Positions 13,257-19,384 of a stretch of 55,303 bases of DNA are shown piece by piece (positions within the stretch are counted from its first letter, which is position 1; every line of letters starts with the position of its first letter). Source of the stretch: a virus. Made by a program: the position numbers and the translations under genes. The stretch covers positions 1-55,303 of IMG/VR virus record IMGVR_UViG_3300006026_000017, one strand, 5' to 3'. The notes under the pieces are model-generated. The model did not search any database. It saw only the letters and a program-made list of their open reading frames with translations, and was not told the DNA's origin.

Positions 13257-13697
13257 ATGATGGAAGTTGATGAAGAATTTACGTTTGCTTTTGCCGCATA
13301 TCTTTTAAATTATGGTGAGGGTCTGGAAGCAAGTGAAAAGGAAATTAAGAGAAGATTGGAAATTTGTCAAACGTGTGACAAATTTCAAGCACTTCCTCCA
13401 CCAAATGAAGACGAAAAAGAGTCTCTTATGAAAAAATTTGGAAAAACAGAACCATTTCATGCGTGTACATTGTGTGGATGTTTATTGGAGGCAAAGGTCC
13501 GAACATTTTTTGATAGATGTCCTATAATGAAGTGGTATCCTGCGATTATTGACGAACAAGAATGTGAAAGAGAACAGTGGAAGAAACATCATGAAAAGTT
13601 TGTGAGATTATATAATCAAAAGGCAAACGATTATGTGCAGTGGTGGGCAAAACGTGATATAATTGAAGAAGAATTATCTGGTGATAAAGATGAGTAA
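13257..13697 (+). CDS. Zinc-ribbon-like protein (paralogue of 14285-14584)
   Basis: 146 residues. The core reads RLEICQTCDKF, then CTLCGCLLEAKVRTFFDRCP and IMKW: four Cys pairs or singles in a C-x2-C ... C-x2-C-G-C ... C-P-x3-W pattern. The protein at 14285 has the same order (RLNICNTCPYF, CKKCGCWLTHKVKFKISECP, ILKWG). This looks like a small zinc-binding module of a family known to me only as unknown. The N-terminus and C-terminus are charged helices. A TATAAATT box lies upstream. It overlaps the next oxygenase gene by 8 bases. A metal or protein-partner role is inferred. Confidence 0.75.
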   Translation: MMEVDEEFTFAFAAYLLNYGEGLEASEKEIKRRLEICQTCDKFQALPPPNEDEKESLMKKFGKTEPFHACTLCGCLLEAKVRTFFDRCPIMKWYPAIIDEQECEREQWKKHHEKFVRLYNQKANDYVQWWAKRDIIEEELSGDKDE

Positions 13698-14298
13698 TAT
13701 GAGTGAAATGGTTAATAACCGTGGAGAGTACCAAGATTTTATAGGATCATATTCAAATTTTATTGATAGTTCTTTATGCAAGTATATTATTAAGACTTTT
13801 AATTATTATCAAAACATTGGTGCTGTCATGTGTGGTGGCGAACAATTTAAGAATACTTGTGCCGGGAGATTTGATTGGGCAATTGATTTAAATGAAATGC
13901 AGTCACATATGAAAGATCTTCATCCAGATTTTTTAAATGATCAATTATCAAATGCATGGAATGAATATAGTACTATTTTTGGTAATTTAAGAGATAATGG
14001 ACCAGTTTATAGTTTAACTCAAAAGGTTCAAAAGACTCCAACTGGTGGGGGTTATCATGTTTGGCACGATGAGAATAGTTCTATGATTACTGGTAATCGT
14101 GTGGCAGTATGGATGTTGTATTTGAATGATGATTATGAAGGTGGAGAGACTGAGTTTTTATATTATAAGAAAAGAATACAACCTGAACGCGGAAAGTTAT
14201 TAATTTGGCCAGCAGGTTATACTCATTGTCATAAAGGCAATATGGTACTTTCTGGAACTAAGTATGTTATTACGGGGTGGTTTTATGGAGCAAAATAG
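13690..14298 (+). CDS. Predicted 2OG-Fe(II) oxygenase (prolyl-hydroxylase-like)
   Basis: 202 residues from the ATG at 13690, which overlaps the zinc-ribbon stop. The core reads GGYHVWHDENS (H126 with E128, an HxE instead of HxD pair), VAVWMLYLNDDYEGGETEFL, then GKLLIWPAGYTHCHKG with H179 and H181 as candidate distal ligands, and TKYVITGWFY with K191 as the probable 2-oxoglutarate base. The layout is a typical P4H fold. HxE sites are known in some family members but weaken the call of activity. It is sandwiched between the two zinc-ribbon genes, so a partner function is plausible. Confidence 0.75.
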   Translation: MSNMSEMVNNRGEYQDFIGSYSNFIDSSLCKYIIKTFNYYQNIGAVMCGGEQFKNTCAGRFDWAIDLNEMQSHMKDLHPDFLNDQLSNAWNEYSTIFGNLRDNGPVYSLTQKVQKTPTGGGYHVWHDENSSMITGNRVAVWMLYLNDDYEGGETEFLYYKKRIQPERGKLLIWPAGYTHCHKGNMVLSGTKYVITGWFYGAK

Positions 14299-14584
14299 AG
14301 AAGAATTTCCTTCATTACCTGAGCAAGGTAAAAATTTAACCAAGTTTATTGTTGAAGTTGTGAAGGATGTAGTTCCTAAAACTAAATCTAATTCTTCTGA
14401 TGAAATGAAGAAGTTGATCTTTACTTCAGCAGAGGAGCAACAACAAAGACTTAATATTTGTAATACTTGTCCATATTTTGCTGCACAAGAGAAAAGATGT
14501 AAGAAATGTGGTTGTTGGTTAACACATAAGGTTAAGTTTAAAATATCAGAATGTCCAATTTTAAAGTGGGGTAAAATCGAATGA
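14285..14584 (+). CDS. Zinc-ribbon-like protein, second copy
   Basis: 99 residues from the ATG at 14285, inside the end of the preceding oxygenase gene. An earlier in-frame start at 14264 lies deeper in that gene and is not used. After a charged N-terminus it carries RLNICNTCPYF and CKKCGCWLTHKVKFKISECP followed by ILKWG, the same spacing as the protein at 13257. It is shorter and lacks the C-terminal helix. The zinc-ribbon/oxygenase pairing occurs twice in a row, which suggests functional linkage. No reaction is inferred. Confidence 0.75.
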   Translation: MEQNREEFPSLPEQGKNLTKFIVEVVKDVVPKTKSNSSDEMKKLIFTSAEEQQQRLNICNTCPYFAAQEKRCKKCGCWLTHKVKFKISECPILKWGKIE

Positions 14585-15201
14585 CAAATCAAATTAATGA
14601 CGAATATATCTTTCCAATACCTTATTGGTGGATTGATATTACTGATATTGATAATGACAAGATGTTAGAAGCATGTTATGAGATAGAACGTAATGATCCA
14701 GGAAGAACTAGGTCAAATATTGGAGGATATCAAACAGTTGATTTATCTCATGATCATCCTGCATTTCGTGATTTATTAAATCATATACAATCGATTGCAG
14801 AGACTGTATATGAAAAAGCATATTTACCGTTTTGGAATTCTCCTTATAAGATTAGTATTGGTAATTACTGGTGTAACATCAATCGAAAACATGCTTTTAA
14901 TATGAATCATGTTCATCCAGGATCTTTTCTTTCTGGAGTATATTATGTAAAAGCAGATTCAGAATTAGATCAAGGTTCTATTACATTTCGTAGAGATCAT
15001 AATTGGGTAATGCAACATCGTAATTATTTTACAGATCCCAAAAAAAAGGGTGAATGTCCTGCATTTTTAGAAGAATGTGTAAGTTTACCTGCACGGACAG
15101 GAGCACTTTTATTATTTCCTTCATCTCTTCCTCATCACGTTGAACCAAATCAAACTGATGCTGATAGAGTTGCTATTTCTTTTAATATTGATTTAAAATG
15201 A
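14581..15201 (+). CDS. Predicted 2OG-Fe(II) oxygenase (TIGR02466-like), paralogue of 9453-10097
   Basis: 206 residues. It has the PF13759/TIGR02466 signature: SIGNYWCNINRKHAFNMNHV with H110-V-H112 and SFLSGVYYVK, then GALLLFPSSLPHHV with H185 and H186, and DRVAISFNI with R196. The fold and motif order match the oxygenase at 9453, but sequence has diverged strongly. It starts on an ATGA junction with the zinc-ribbon gene and overlaps the halogenase start by 4 bases, so it is probably translated with the halogenase. A substrate cannot be read from sequence. Confidence 0.8.
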   Translation: MTNQINDEYIFPIPYWWIDITDIDNDKMLEACYEIERNDPGRTRSNIGGYQTVDLSHDHPAFRDLLNHIQSIAETVYEKAYLPFWNSPYKISIGNYWCNINRKHAFNMNHVHPGSFLSGVYYVKADSELDQGSITFRRDHNWVMQHRNYFTDPKKKGECPAFLEECVSLPARTGALLLFPSSLPHHVEPNQTDADRVAISFNIDLK

Positions 15202-16817
15202 AGATTAAACGTGTATGTATTGTTGGAGCAGGTTCATCTGGATGGATGGCAGCTGCTCTTTTAAGTAAGTTATGTCCACATTTAGAGATTGCAATTGTAG
15301 AGGATAAGAATACCAAATCAATTGGAGTTGGTGAGTCAACTCTTGGGCATTTCAATAGGTTTCTACAATTGTTGGAACTTAAGGATGAAGATTGGATGCC
15401 TGCTTGTCATGCCACATATAAGAATTCAATTCGTTTCACCAATTTTAGAGAGGGAAATGGAGAATCATTTGAGTATCCATTTTCTCGTAAATTTGATGAT
15501 AAATTTGCACCAAGTGGCATGACCACCTGGGGGCAATTAGCACTTCTTGATCCTCATAACTTTGGTCCTGAAACATTTGCAGAAATGTTCACGGACAATA
15601 CTTTTCTTGCAAAGTATAATCGCTGTACTTATAATCAAGATGGGCGACTTCGTTCTTTTTATTTTAAGTATGATACTGCATATCATTTGGATGCAGATTT
15701 ATTTGGACAGTATTTAAAGAATAAGGTTGCTATTCCTCATGGTGTAAATGTTATTCAAGGGCATGTAACTGGATGTCAATCTGTAAGCACATCTGATTCA
15801 ACTCTTGAATATATTGTTCTTGATTATGAAAGGAAAGTATATGCTGATCTGTATATTGACTGTACTGGATTTAAATCTGAAATCTTAGAAAAGTTTGCTT
15901 CATCGCAATTTATATCTTATGATAAGAGGTTGTTAAATGATAGTGCTTTTGCCACTCAAATTCCTTATGTGAATAAGGAAGAGGAAATGCGTAATGTGAC
16001 TGACTGTCATGCTATGAACAATGGATGGGTTTGGAATATTCCTCTTTGGAATCGTATTGGTACAGGTTATTGCTATTCATCTAAATTTTGTACACGGGAT
16101 GAAGCAGAAGTAGAGTTTCGTAAACATTTAGGTGAACGTGGTAAGAATGCTAAACTGTCTCATATTAATATTAAACATGGTAGGCATACTGAAGCATGGA
16201 AATATAATGTAGTTGGTATTGGATTAGCATATGGATTCTTAGAACCTCTTGAATCGACTGGTTTATTGACAACACATGAAAATCTTATTCATCTTGCATA
16301 TACTCTAAACATGCGTGAAGGTTATATAACTCAGGTTGAAAGAGATAATTATAATTGTGTTGTATCAGAGGAAATTGATCATCTTAGTGACTTTATTGCA
16401 ATTCATTATGCTTTCTCAAAGAGAACTGATACACCCTATTGGAAAGAAGTTACACAGAATATTCATTATTATCCGACATCTACTAGTGAGTGGCAATTAA
16501 AATATGATAGTATTGTTAATTGGGGAAAGGATATGTATATAAATCATAGTTATCCTCACTCTGGAGTAGCATATATTGCTGCAGGGCATGGATTTAACCC
16601 AATTCCTTCTATTGATTTCTTACAATTTAATTTGAGTCGATTGGAATCTATGTGTGAGTTCATGGGGAAACCTAATCCTAGAACAAATAGTATTGAAGGA
16701 TTGAATGAACTTAAAGAACAATGGTTGATGTATCGTAGTGATGTGATAAGGTATGTTCAATCTCTACCAACACACTATCAGTTTCTGAAAGAGTACATTT
16801 ATAAGGGAGATTCATGA
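15198..16817 (+). CDS. Flavin-dependent (tryptophan) halogenase homologue
   Basis: 539 residues, the usual length. N-terminal FAD-binding GxGxxG (IVGAGSSGWMAA, residues 8-19), then IGVGEST (42-48). K75 in TYKNSIRF corresponds to the halogenase catalytic lysine (K79 in PrnA). GWVWNIP (276-282) is the class signature GWxWxIP, and LESTG (351-355) places E352 at the position of the conserved Glu. The enzyme uses reduced flavin and oxygen to make hypohalous acid and halogenates an aromatic ring. A viral member, VirX1 from a cyanophage, was reported to iodinate diverse substrates. Its flavin reductase is not seen nearby. It ends the coupled oxygenase/zinc-ribbon run. Confidence 0.93.
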   Translation: MKIKRVCIVGAGSSGWMAAALLSKLCPHLEIAIVEDKNTKSIGVGESTLGHFNRFLQLLELKDEDWMPACHATYKNSIRFTNFREGNGESFEYPFSRKFDDKFAPSGMTTWGQLALLDPHNFGPETFAEMFTDNTFLAKYNRCTYNQDGRLRSFYFKYDTAYHLDADLFGQYLKNKVAIPHGVNVIQGHVTGCQSVSTSDSTLEYIVLDYERKVYADLYIDCTGFKSEILEKFASSQFISYDKRLLNDSAFATQIPYVNKEEEMRNVTDCHAMNNGWVWNIPLWNRIGTGYCYSSKFCTRDEAEVEFRKHLGERGKNAKLSHINIKHGRHTEAWKYNVVGIGLAYGFLEPLESTGLLTTHENLIHLAYTLNMREGYITQVERDNYNCVVSEEIDHLSDFIAIHYAFSKRTDTPYWKEVTQNIHYYPTSTSEWQLKYDSIVNWGKDMYINHSYPHSGVAYIAAGHGFNPIPSIDFLQFNLSRLESMCEFMGKPNPRTNSIEGLNELKEQWLMYRSDVIRYVQSLPTHYQFLKEYIYKGDS

Positions 16818-17156
16818 AAAAAAGAGTTAAAATCACTAAAAATAGGTAAAAAAGTAATTAAAAAGGTATTTAAAAACATATATTAGTGTTTTGTTTAATG
16901 AGAATCAATTGCAATAAGAGTTGAGAAATACTTGTAGAAACCCCTCCAGGTCTTGTGAGTTTAGCGAGCGTACTATGAAACGCGAAGTTTGTCAAGTCAC
17001 GGGCGCGGCAAAATGCTACGAGATCCACACATTTCGTTACGAGATCTTATAAATAATCGTTATGAATCTCGACGAGATATATCAGGTATCATATACTTGA
17101 CATCTCGTCGAGACATCAGTATAATAACAACGTAACATCAAATCTCGACGAGAATC
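16818..17156 (+). other. 339-base intergenic region, mostly non-coding
   Basis: The longest spacer in the window. It has an AT-rich first 90 bases, then a mixed-GC part. A 25-codon ORF (16975-17052, MKREVCQVTGAAKCYEIHTF) and a 12-codon ORF at 17062 are possible but unsupported. It holds the TATAAATA late-like box at 17048-17055, two palindromes and part of a third, several copies of the ACGAGAT heptamer, and the consensus promoter at 17097. I see no tRNA. The likely function is regulation or replication initiation. Confidence 0.6.
17097..17125 (+). promoter_or_regulatory. Consensus sigma70 promoter with an operator-like palindrome in its spacer
   Basis: TTGACA (17097-17102), 17 bases, TATAAT (17120-17125): a perfect consensus. 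The 17-base spacer contains the palindrome TCTCGTCGAGA (17103-17113). A protein bound there would block polymerase. A second palindrome (17143-17153) lies downstream of the start and a third upstream (17067-17077). The arrangement resembles a repressed early promoter. The regulator is not identified. Confidence 0.8.
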
Positions 17157-17354
17157 ATGTACGACGACTACGAGTTCGAATACGAGTATAACAACGAGTC
17201 ATATACATACGATCTCGACGAGATGTGCGAGTATCATATGGCACGTTCACAAACATCTATGCGAGATATGCACGAGACATATCATAATGATGATGATGAG
17301 TATGCACGAGATTCATGCGATTATGACACGCTTGCATACAGGCATTATGCATGA
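17157..17354 (+). CDS. Tyr/Asp/Glu-rich small protein
   Basis: 65 residues with 12 Tyr, 19 Asp or Glu and only 4 Arg and no Lys (YDDYEFEYEYNNESY, MHETYHNDDDEYARD). The ATG follows the third TCTCGACGAGA palindrome and the promoter at 17097 with a short leader and a weak GAGA purine site. Its composition is that of an acidic DNA-mimic-like protein, but it may be partly a by-product of ACGAG repeats read as Tyr-Glu, Asp-Glu or His-Glu codons. No family is recognised. It could also be a non-coding repeat tract that is open by chance; the context of promoter plus start favours expression. Confidence 0.5.
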   Translation: MYDDYEFEYEYNNESYTYDLDEMCEYHMARSQTSMRDMHETYHNDDDEYARDSCDYDTLAYRHYA

Positions 17355-17360
17355 TATAAT
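17332..17360 (+). promoter_or_regulatory. Sigma70-type promoter
   Basis: TTGCAT (17332-17337) and TATAAT (17355-17360) are 17 bases apart at the end of the Tyr-rich ORF. The sixth ACGAGAT copy on the + strand (17374-17380) lies directly downstream, near the expected start site. It would drive the 17385 gene. Confidence 0.6.
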
Positions 17361-17384
17361 ACGCACACAACGCACGAGATTCGC

Positions 17385-17540
17385 ATGTACACACTACACA
17401 AGCGCATGGTAAGTGTAACACTTGACATCGAGTGTTATGATGACTTGCCCCTGGAAGATTTGGACTGGCGAGAAGTCCTAGATCTTCAAGGTGACGAGCA
17501 TGTCCAAGTTACCATCAAGGAAACGGCAGATATCTTTTAA
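17385..17540 (+). CDS. Small acidic cyanophage-type protein (51 aa)
   Basis: MYTLHKRMVSVTLDIECYDD continues with LPLEDLDWREVLDLQGDEHV. The part from VTLDIECYDDL onward resembles a small protein I recall from cyanophage genomes (ECYDD-x-DWR-x-LDLQGDE). A second start at 17406 would give 44 residues and the conserved core. It is likely a short beta-alpha domain. A promoter lies directly upstream. No function is known. Confidence 0.65.
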   Translation: MYTLHKRMVSVTLDIECYDDLPLEDLDWREVLDLQGDEHVQVTIKETADIF

Positions 17541-17545
17541 ACTAC

Positions 17546-17627
17546 CAGTTCCCAGATTGGCACACTAATAATATTTGATTCTCAATAAGCATTCGTTATT
17601 GAGAACAGTGTGCCAATCTGGGAACTG
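17546..17627 (+). repeat. Large nested inverted repeat (hairpin A)
   Basis: A perfect 21-bp outer stem (17546-17566 with 17607-17627; left arm starts CAGTTCCCAG) encloses an inner perfect 10-bp stem (TTCTCAATAA at 17579-17588 with TTATTGAGAA at 17596-17605, loop of 7). No T-run follows, so it is not a standard terminator. The inner stem relates it to the hairpins at 18108 and 19385. RNA processing, recombination or attenuation are possible roles. Confidence 0.85.
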
Positions 17628-17719
17628 CACACAAATCTCCTCATGGGGTTCGTGATCGTGTATTGTTGTTTTGTGGGTGAGAATTCTCTTCACTAACTCC
17701 CCACGAAGTTTTTAACATC

Positions 17720-18088
17720 ATGACCGCAATCAATTTCTTTCACTTTGCCCCTGCAATTGAGGTGCTGGAAAGTGTCACAATCTGGGGCGCACGGGTTTAT
17801 GCCATCGGGTCTGAAATCTTCACCGTGACGGCAATCCTTTGGTGCCTGAACTTTCTGGGCAACATGATACAAAAGACTTTTGAGTTTGGTTATGCATTCG
17901 GCAAATTCTATCGCCGTTATGTACACTCTCACCTGAAGTCTACTGCCATTCGTGTTATCGCCCTGCTGATTCTTCTGGGTCAGTTAACCTTTGAGGGCGC
18001 ACAGGTTATCTACAACAACCGTCGTGAAATCTTGGAGAAAGTTAACACTTTCCGTCACAACGTTGGATCTTACTTTGTGTATGCTTGA
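17720..18088 (+). CDS. Multi-pass membrane protein (122 aa)
   Basis: Hydrophobic stretches at about residues 45-65 (SEIFTVTAILWCLNFLGNMI region near 30-52) and 77-93 (IRVIALLILLGQLTFEGA) suggest two membrane helices linked by a basic loop (YRRYVHSHLKSTA). The C-terminus is charged (NNRREILEKVNTFRHN). Cyanophage genomes often hold such small inner-membrane proteins, which are unknown in function. A sigma70-like -10 (TATTGT) of the same type as in the cassettes lies upstream. Lysis or host-membrane modification are possible, without a diagnostic motif. Confidence 0.7.
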   Translation: MTAINFFHFAPAIEVLESVTIWGARVYAIGSEIFTVTAILWCLNFLGNMIQKTFEFGYAFGKFYRRYVHSHLKSTAIRVIALLILLGQLTFEGAQVIYNNRREILEKVNTFRHNVGSYFVYA

Positions 18089-18107
18089 TTCTTTATAGTA
18101 ACTGTGC

Positions 18108-18207
18108 CGATTCTCAATAGACATTTATTATTGAGAATCGCGGCTGCCCGTGTGCGGTCACCTAAGTGGCACAGTCAATGAGCACAGTGCTCAAAATCGT
18201 GTATTGT
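18108..18207 (+). repeat. Intergenic cassette B: hairpin, conserved block, promoter
   Basis: CGATTCTCAATA (18108-18119) pairs perfectly with TATTGAGAATCG (18129-18140), loop 9. A conserved block with GCCCGTGTGCGGTCACC and TAAGTGGCACA follows (18141-18172), then TCAAAATCGTGTATTGT with TATTGT at 18202-18207 as a -10-like box. Cassette C (19385) repeats the first 65 bases almost exactly. It separates the membrane-protein gene from the next gene and would restart transcription. Confidence 0.8.
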
Positions 18208-18230
18208 ATCAACAGTTGAGAAATTCAATC

Positions 18231-18365
18231 ATGTTTGACGAACTTTGGTCTGAGATTGCTGATGCTCCCGGTGAGATCTTCGATGTTATTGAATACAAGG
18301 AAGAATGGGAAAAAGATGATAAGTTTGACGTAGAAGGTTACATTAAAGGAAACACCGATTATTGA
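18231..18365 (+). CDS. Small acidic hypothetical protein (44 aa)
   Basis: MFDELWSEIADAPGEIFDVI followed by a charged stretch (EYKEEWEKDDKF). The ATG lies 24 bases after the TATTGT of cassette B. An in-frame start further upstream at 18150 would run through the cassette and is rejected. The stop and next ATG share bases. No family recognised. Confidence 0.6.
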   Translation: MFDELWSEIADAPGEIFDVIEYKEEWEKDDKFDVEGYIKGNTDY

Positions 18366-18565
18366 TGTCTTTCGTATCAACTTTCACCTATTCTAAAATG
18401 AACACTAATCTTGAAATGTTGACTGCCCGAGAACAACTAATGGAGGACATTGATTCCATTTGTGATGAGTTCTTTTGTCAGAACTTTCCTAACTCTCAGG
18501 AACAGTTTGAGGAACTAACCCGCATCCTGTGTGATGCTGTCTGCAAAAACTTTCCCACTAACTGA
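18365..18565 (+). CDS. Small cysteine-containing hypothetical protein (66 aa)
   Basis: Contains MNTNLEMLTAREQLMEDIDS, then ICDEFFCQNFPNSQEQFEEL and RILCDAVCKNFPTN with two C-x4-5-C-like spacings (CDEFFCQNFP and CDAVCKNFP), an internal repeat of C-x3-4-C-x-NFP. This suggests a small helical duplication or metal site. Starts possible at 18365 and 18401; the first keeps the TGATG junction with the previous gene. Function unknown. Confidence 0.6.
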   Translation: MSFVSTFTYSKMNTNLEMLTAREQLMEDIDSICDEFFCQNFPNSQEQFEELTRILCDAVCKNFPTN

Positions 18566-18570
18566 TTCAA

Positions 18571-18759
18571 ATGACTGACAACATTATCGATCGTGATGCA
18601 CTTCAAGATGCCATGATTCAGCAAATCTTGGATGATATGGACATCAAAACAATGATGGCAATTCTTTATGATAACATGAGTGAGAGTTATGATAAGTATT
18701 CAGTTGAAGAATTGATTGCAGAAGTAGAAGAATACTATCCAGATTTGTTGGAGGATTGA
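18571..18759 (+). CDS. Small acidic helical protein (62 aa)
   Basis: MTDNIIDRDALQDAMIQQIL then DDMDIKTMMAILYDNMSESY and ELIAEVEEYYPDLLED. Probably helical with a conserved-looking C-terminal motif (EYYPDLLED), which I recall in other small cyanophage proteins. It follows the previous gene by 5 bases. Cassette D follows the stop. Confidence 0.65.
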   Translation: MTDNIIDRDALQDAMIQQILDDMDIKTMMAILYDNMSESYDKYSVEELIAEVEEYYPDLLED

Positions 18760-18766
18760 TGTCACA

Positions 18767-18839
18767 AACTGGTCGGCTGCCCGACCAGTTGGATAGGTGG
18801 CACACGAAATAGGCACAGGGGTCAAAATCGTGTATTGTA
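18767..18839 (+). repeat. Intergenic cassette D: hairpin, GTGGCACA block, promoter
   Basis: AACTGGTCGG (18767-18776) pairs perfectly with CCGACCAGTT (18781-18790), loop CTGC. GGATAGGTGGCACAC follows, then TAGGCA (18810-18815), 17 bases containing GTCAAAATCG, and TATTGT (18833-18838). Apart from a different hairpin it matches the plan of B and C (GTGGCACA block, CAAAATCG spacer, TATTGT). The hairpin may end upstream transcription, and the rest may start the next unit. Confidence 0.7.
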
Positions 18840-18844
18840 GACCC

Positions 18845-19018
18845 ATGAACAAAACACAGATGACTGACACACTCCAAGACCTCCAAGATTTCATGTTCGA
18901 TACCATGTGCTCTGCAGATATGGCAGTCGATTGGTATTGTGATCGTTTCGACGTTAGTGCAACTGACGACGTGATAGATTTCGTGCTTGATGCACACTTT
19001 GCATTCTTCGGTGAGTGA
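18845..19018 (+). CDS. Small hypothetical protein (57 aa)
   Basis: MNKTQMTDTLQDLQDFMFDT, then MCSADMAVDWYCDRF and DDVIDFVLDAHFAFFGE. It starts just after the promoter of cassette D, giving a very short leader. The earlier in-frame start at 18797 runs through the cassette and is rejected. Helical and acidic. No family recognised. It is followed after one base by the next ATG. Confidence 0.65.
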   Translation: MNKTQMTDTLQDLQDFMFDTMCSADMAVDWYCDRFDVSATDDVIDFVLDAHFAFFGE

Positions 19019-19019
19019 C

Positions 19020-19172
19020 ATGAATTACGCTGAAATTCTCAAGGTTTGGAATAGCGAAACGCCTGATGATTTCGCTATCTTCAGTGAGTTCTACTATCAA
19101 ATGTTTGGGGAGGATTTTGACATCCCCTACACAACAGATTCAACCCGTTCTGCATTCTTTCCCTACGACTAA
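19020..19172 (+). CDS. Small acidic hypothetical protein (50 aa)
   Basis: MNYAEILKVWNSETPDDFAI followed by FSEFYYQMFGEDFDIPYTTD and ending FFPYD. Aromatic- and acid-rich. The start is near the previous TGA and the end shares bases with the next ATG (TAATG). Earlier in-frame ATGs lie inside the previous gene. Function unknown. Confidence 0.65.
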   Translation: MNYAEILKVWNSETPDDFAIFSEFYYQMFGEDFDIPYTTDSTRSAFFPYD

Positions 19173-19372
19173 TGACTGAGACTAAATTCATTCTTCACGG
19201 TCAATTTCAACGCGATAATGGTTGGATTATGAACGACAGTTTGAGTTATATTGCTGCCACAAAACAAGAGGCGATTGCAACATGTAAGCGTCTCAATCCT
19301 GACTTCATGATTCACACCGTAAGGGAGGATCATAGTGTGCCTGAGGTTGTGAAACTGCAACCGCTTCGTTAA
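19172..19372 (+). CDS. Small hypothetical protein (66 aa)
   Basis: MTETKFILHGQFQRDNGWIM followed by YIAATKQEAIATCKRLNPDF and a C-terminal strand (MIHTVREDHSVPEVVKLQPL). The beta-strand, helix, strand order suggests a compact alpha/beta fold. It starts in a TAATG junction. Cassette C follows the stop by 12 bases. No function recognised. Confidence 0.7.
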   Translation: MTETKFILHGQFQRDNGWIMNDSLSYIAATKQEAIATCKRLNPDFMIHTVREDHSVPEVVKLQPLR

Positions 19373-19384
19373 CACTAACCGTTC

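Larger units (their letters stand above)
17018..17380 (+). repeat. ACGAGAT iterons and TCTCGACGAGA palindromes
   Basis: ACGAGAT occurs exactly at 17018, 17039, 17072, 17218, 17306 and 17374 on the + strand and at 17102 on the - strand, with near-copies at 17148 and 17272. Four copies sit in an 11-base near-palindrome TCTCGACGAGA or its complement: 17067-17077, 17103-17113, 17143-17153 and 17213-17223. A random 7-mer should appear less than once in such a stretch. One palindrome lies in the spacer of the consensus promoter and one just before the next ATG, as expected for operators. Confidence 0.8.

Noticed and set aside
16975-17052. 25-residue ORF MKREVCQVTGAAKCYEIHTF and following
   Set aside because: No ribosome-binding site or promoter, and its codons include the iterons, so coding is unsupported; it is only mentioned in the intergenic region entry.
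17018-17380. LexA-type SOS box interpretation of TCTCGACGAGA
   Set aside because: The sequence does not fit the cyanobacterial LexA consensus as I know it, and the central spacing is too short.
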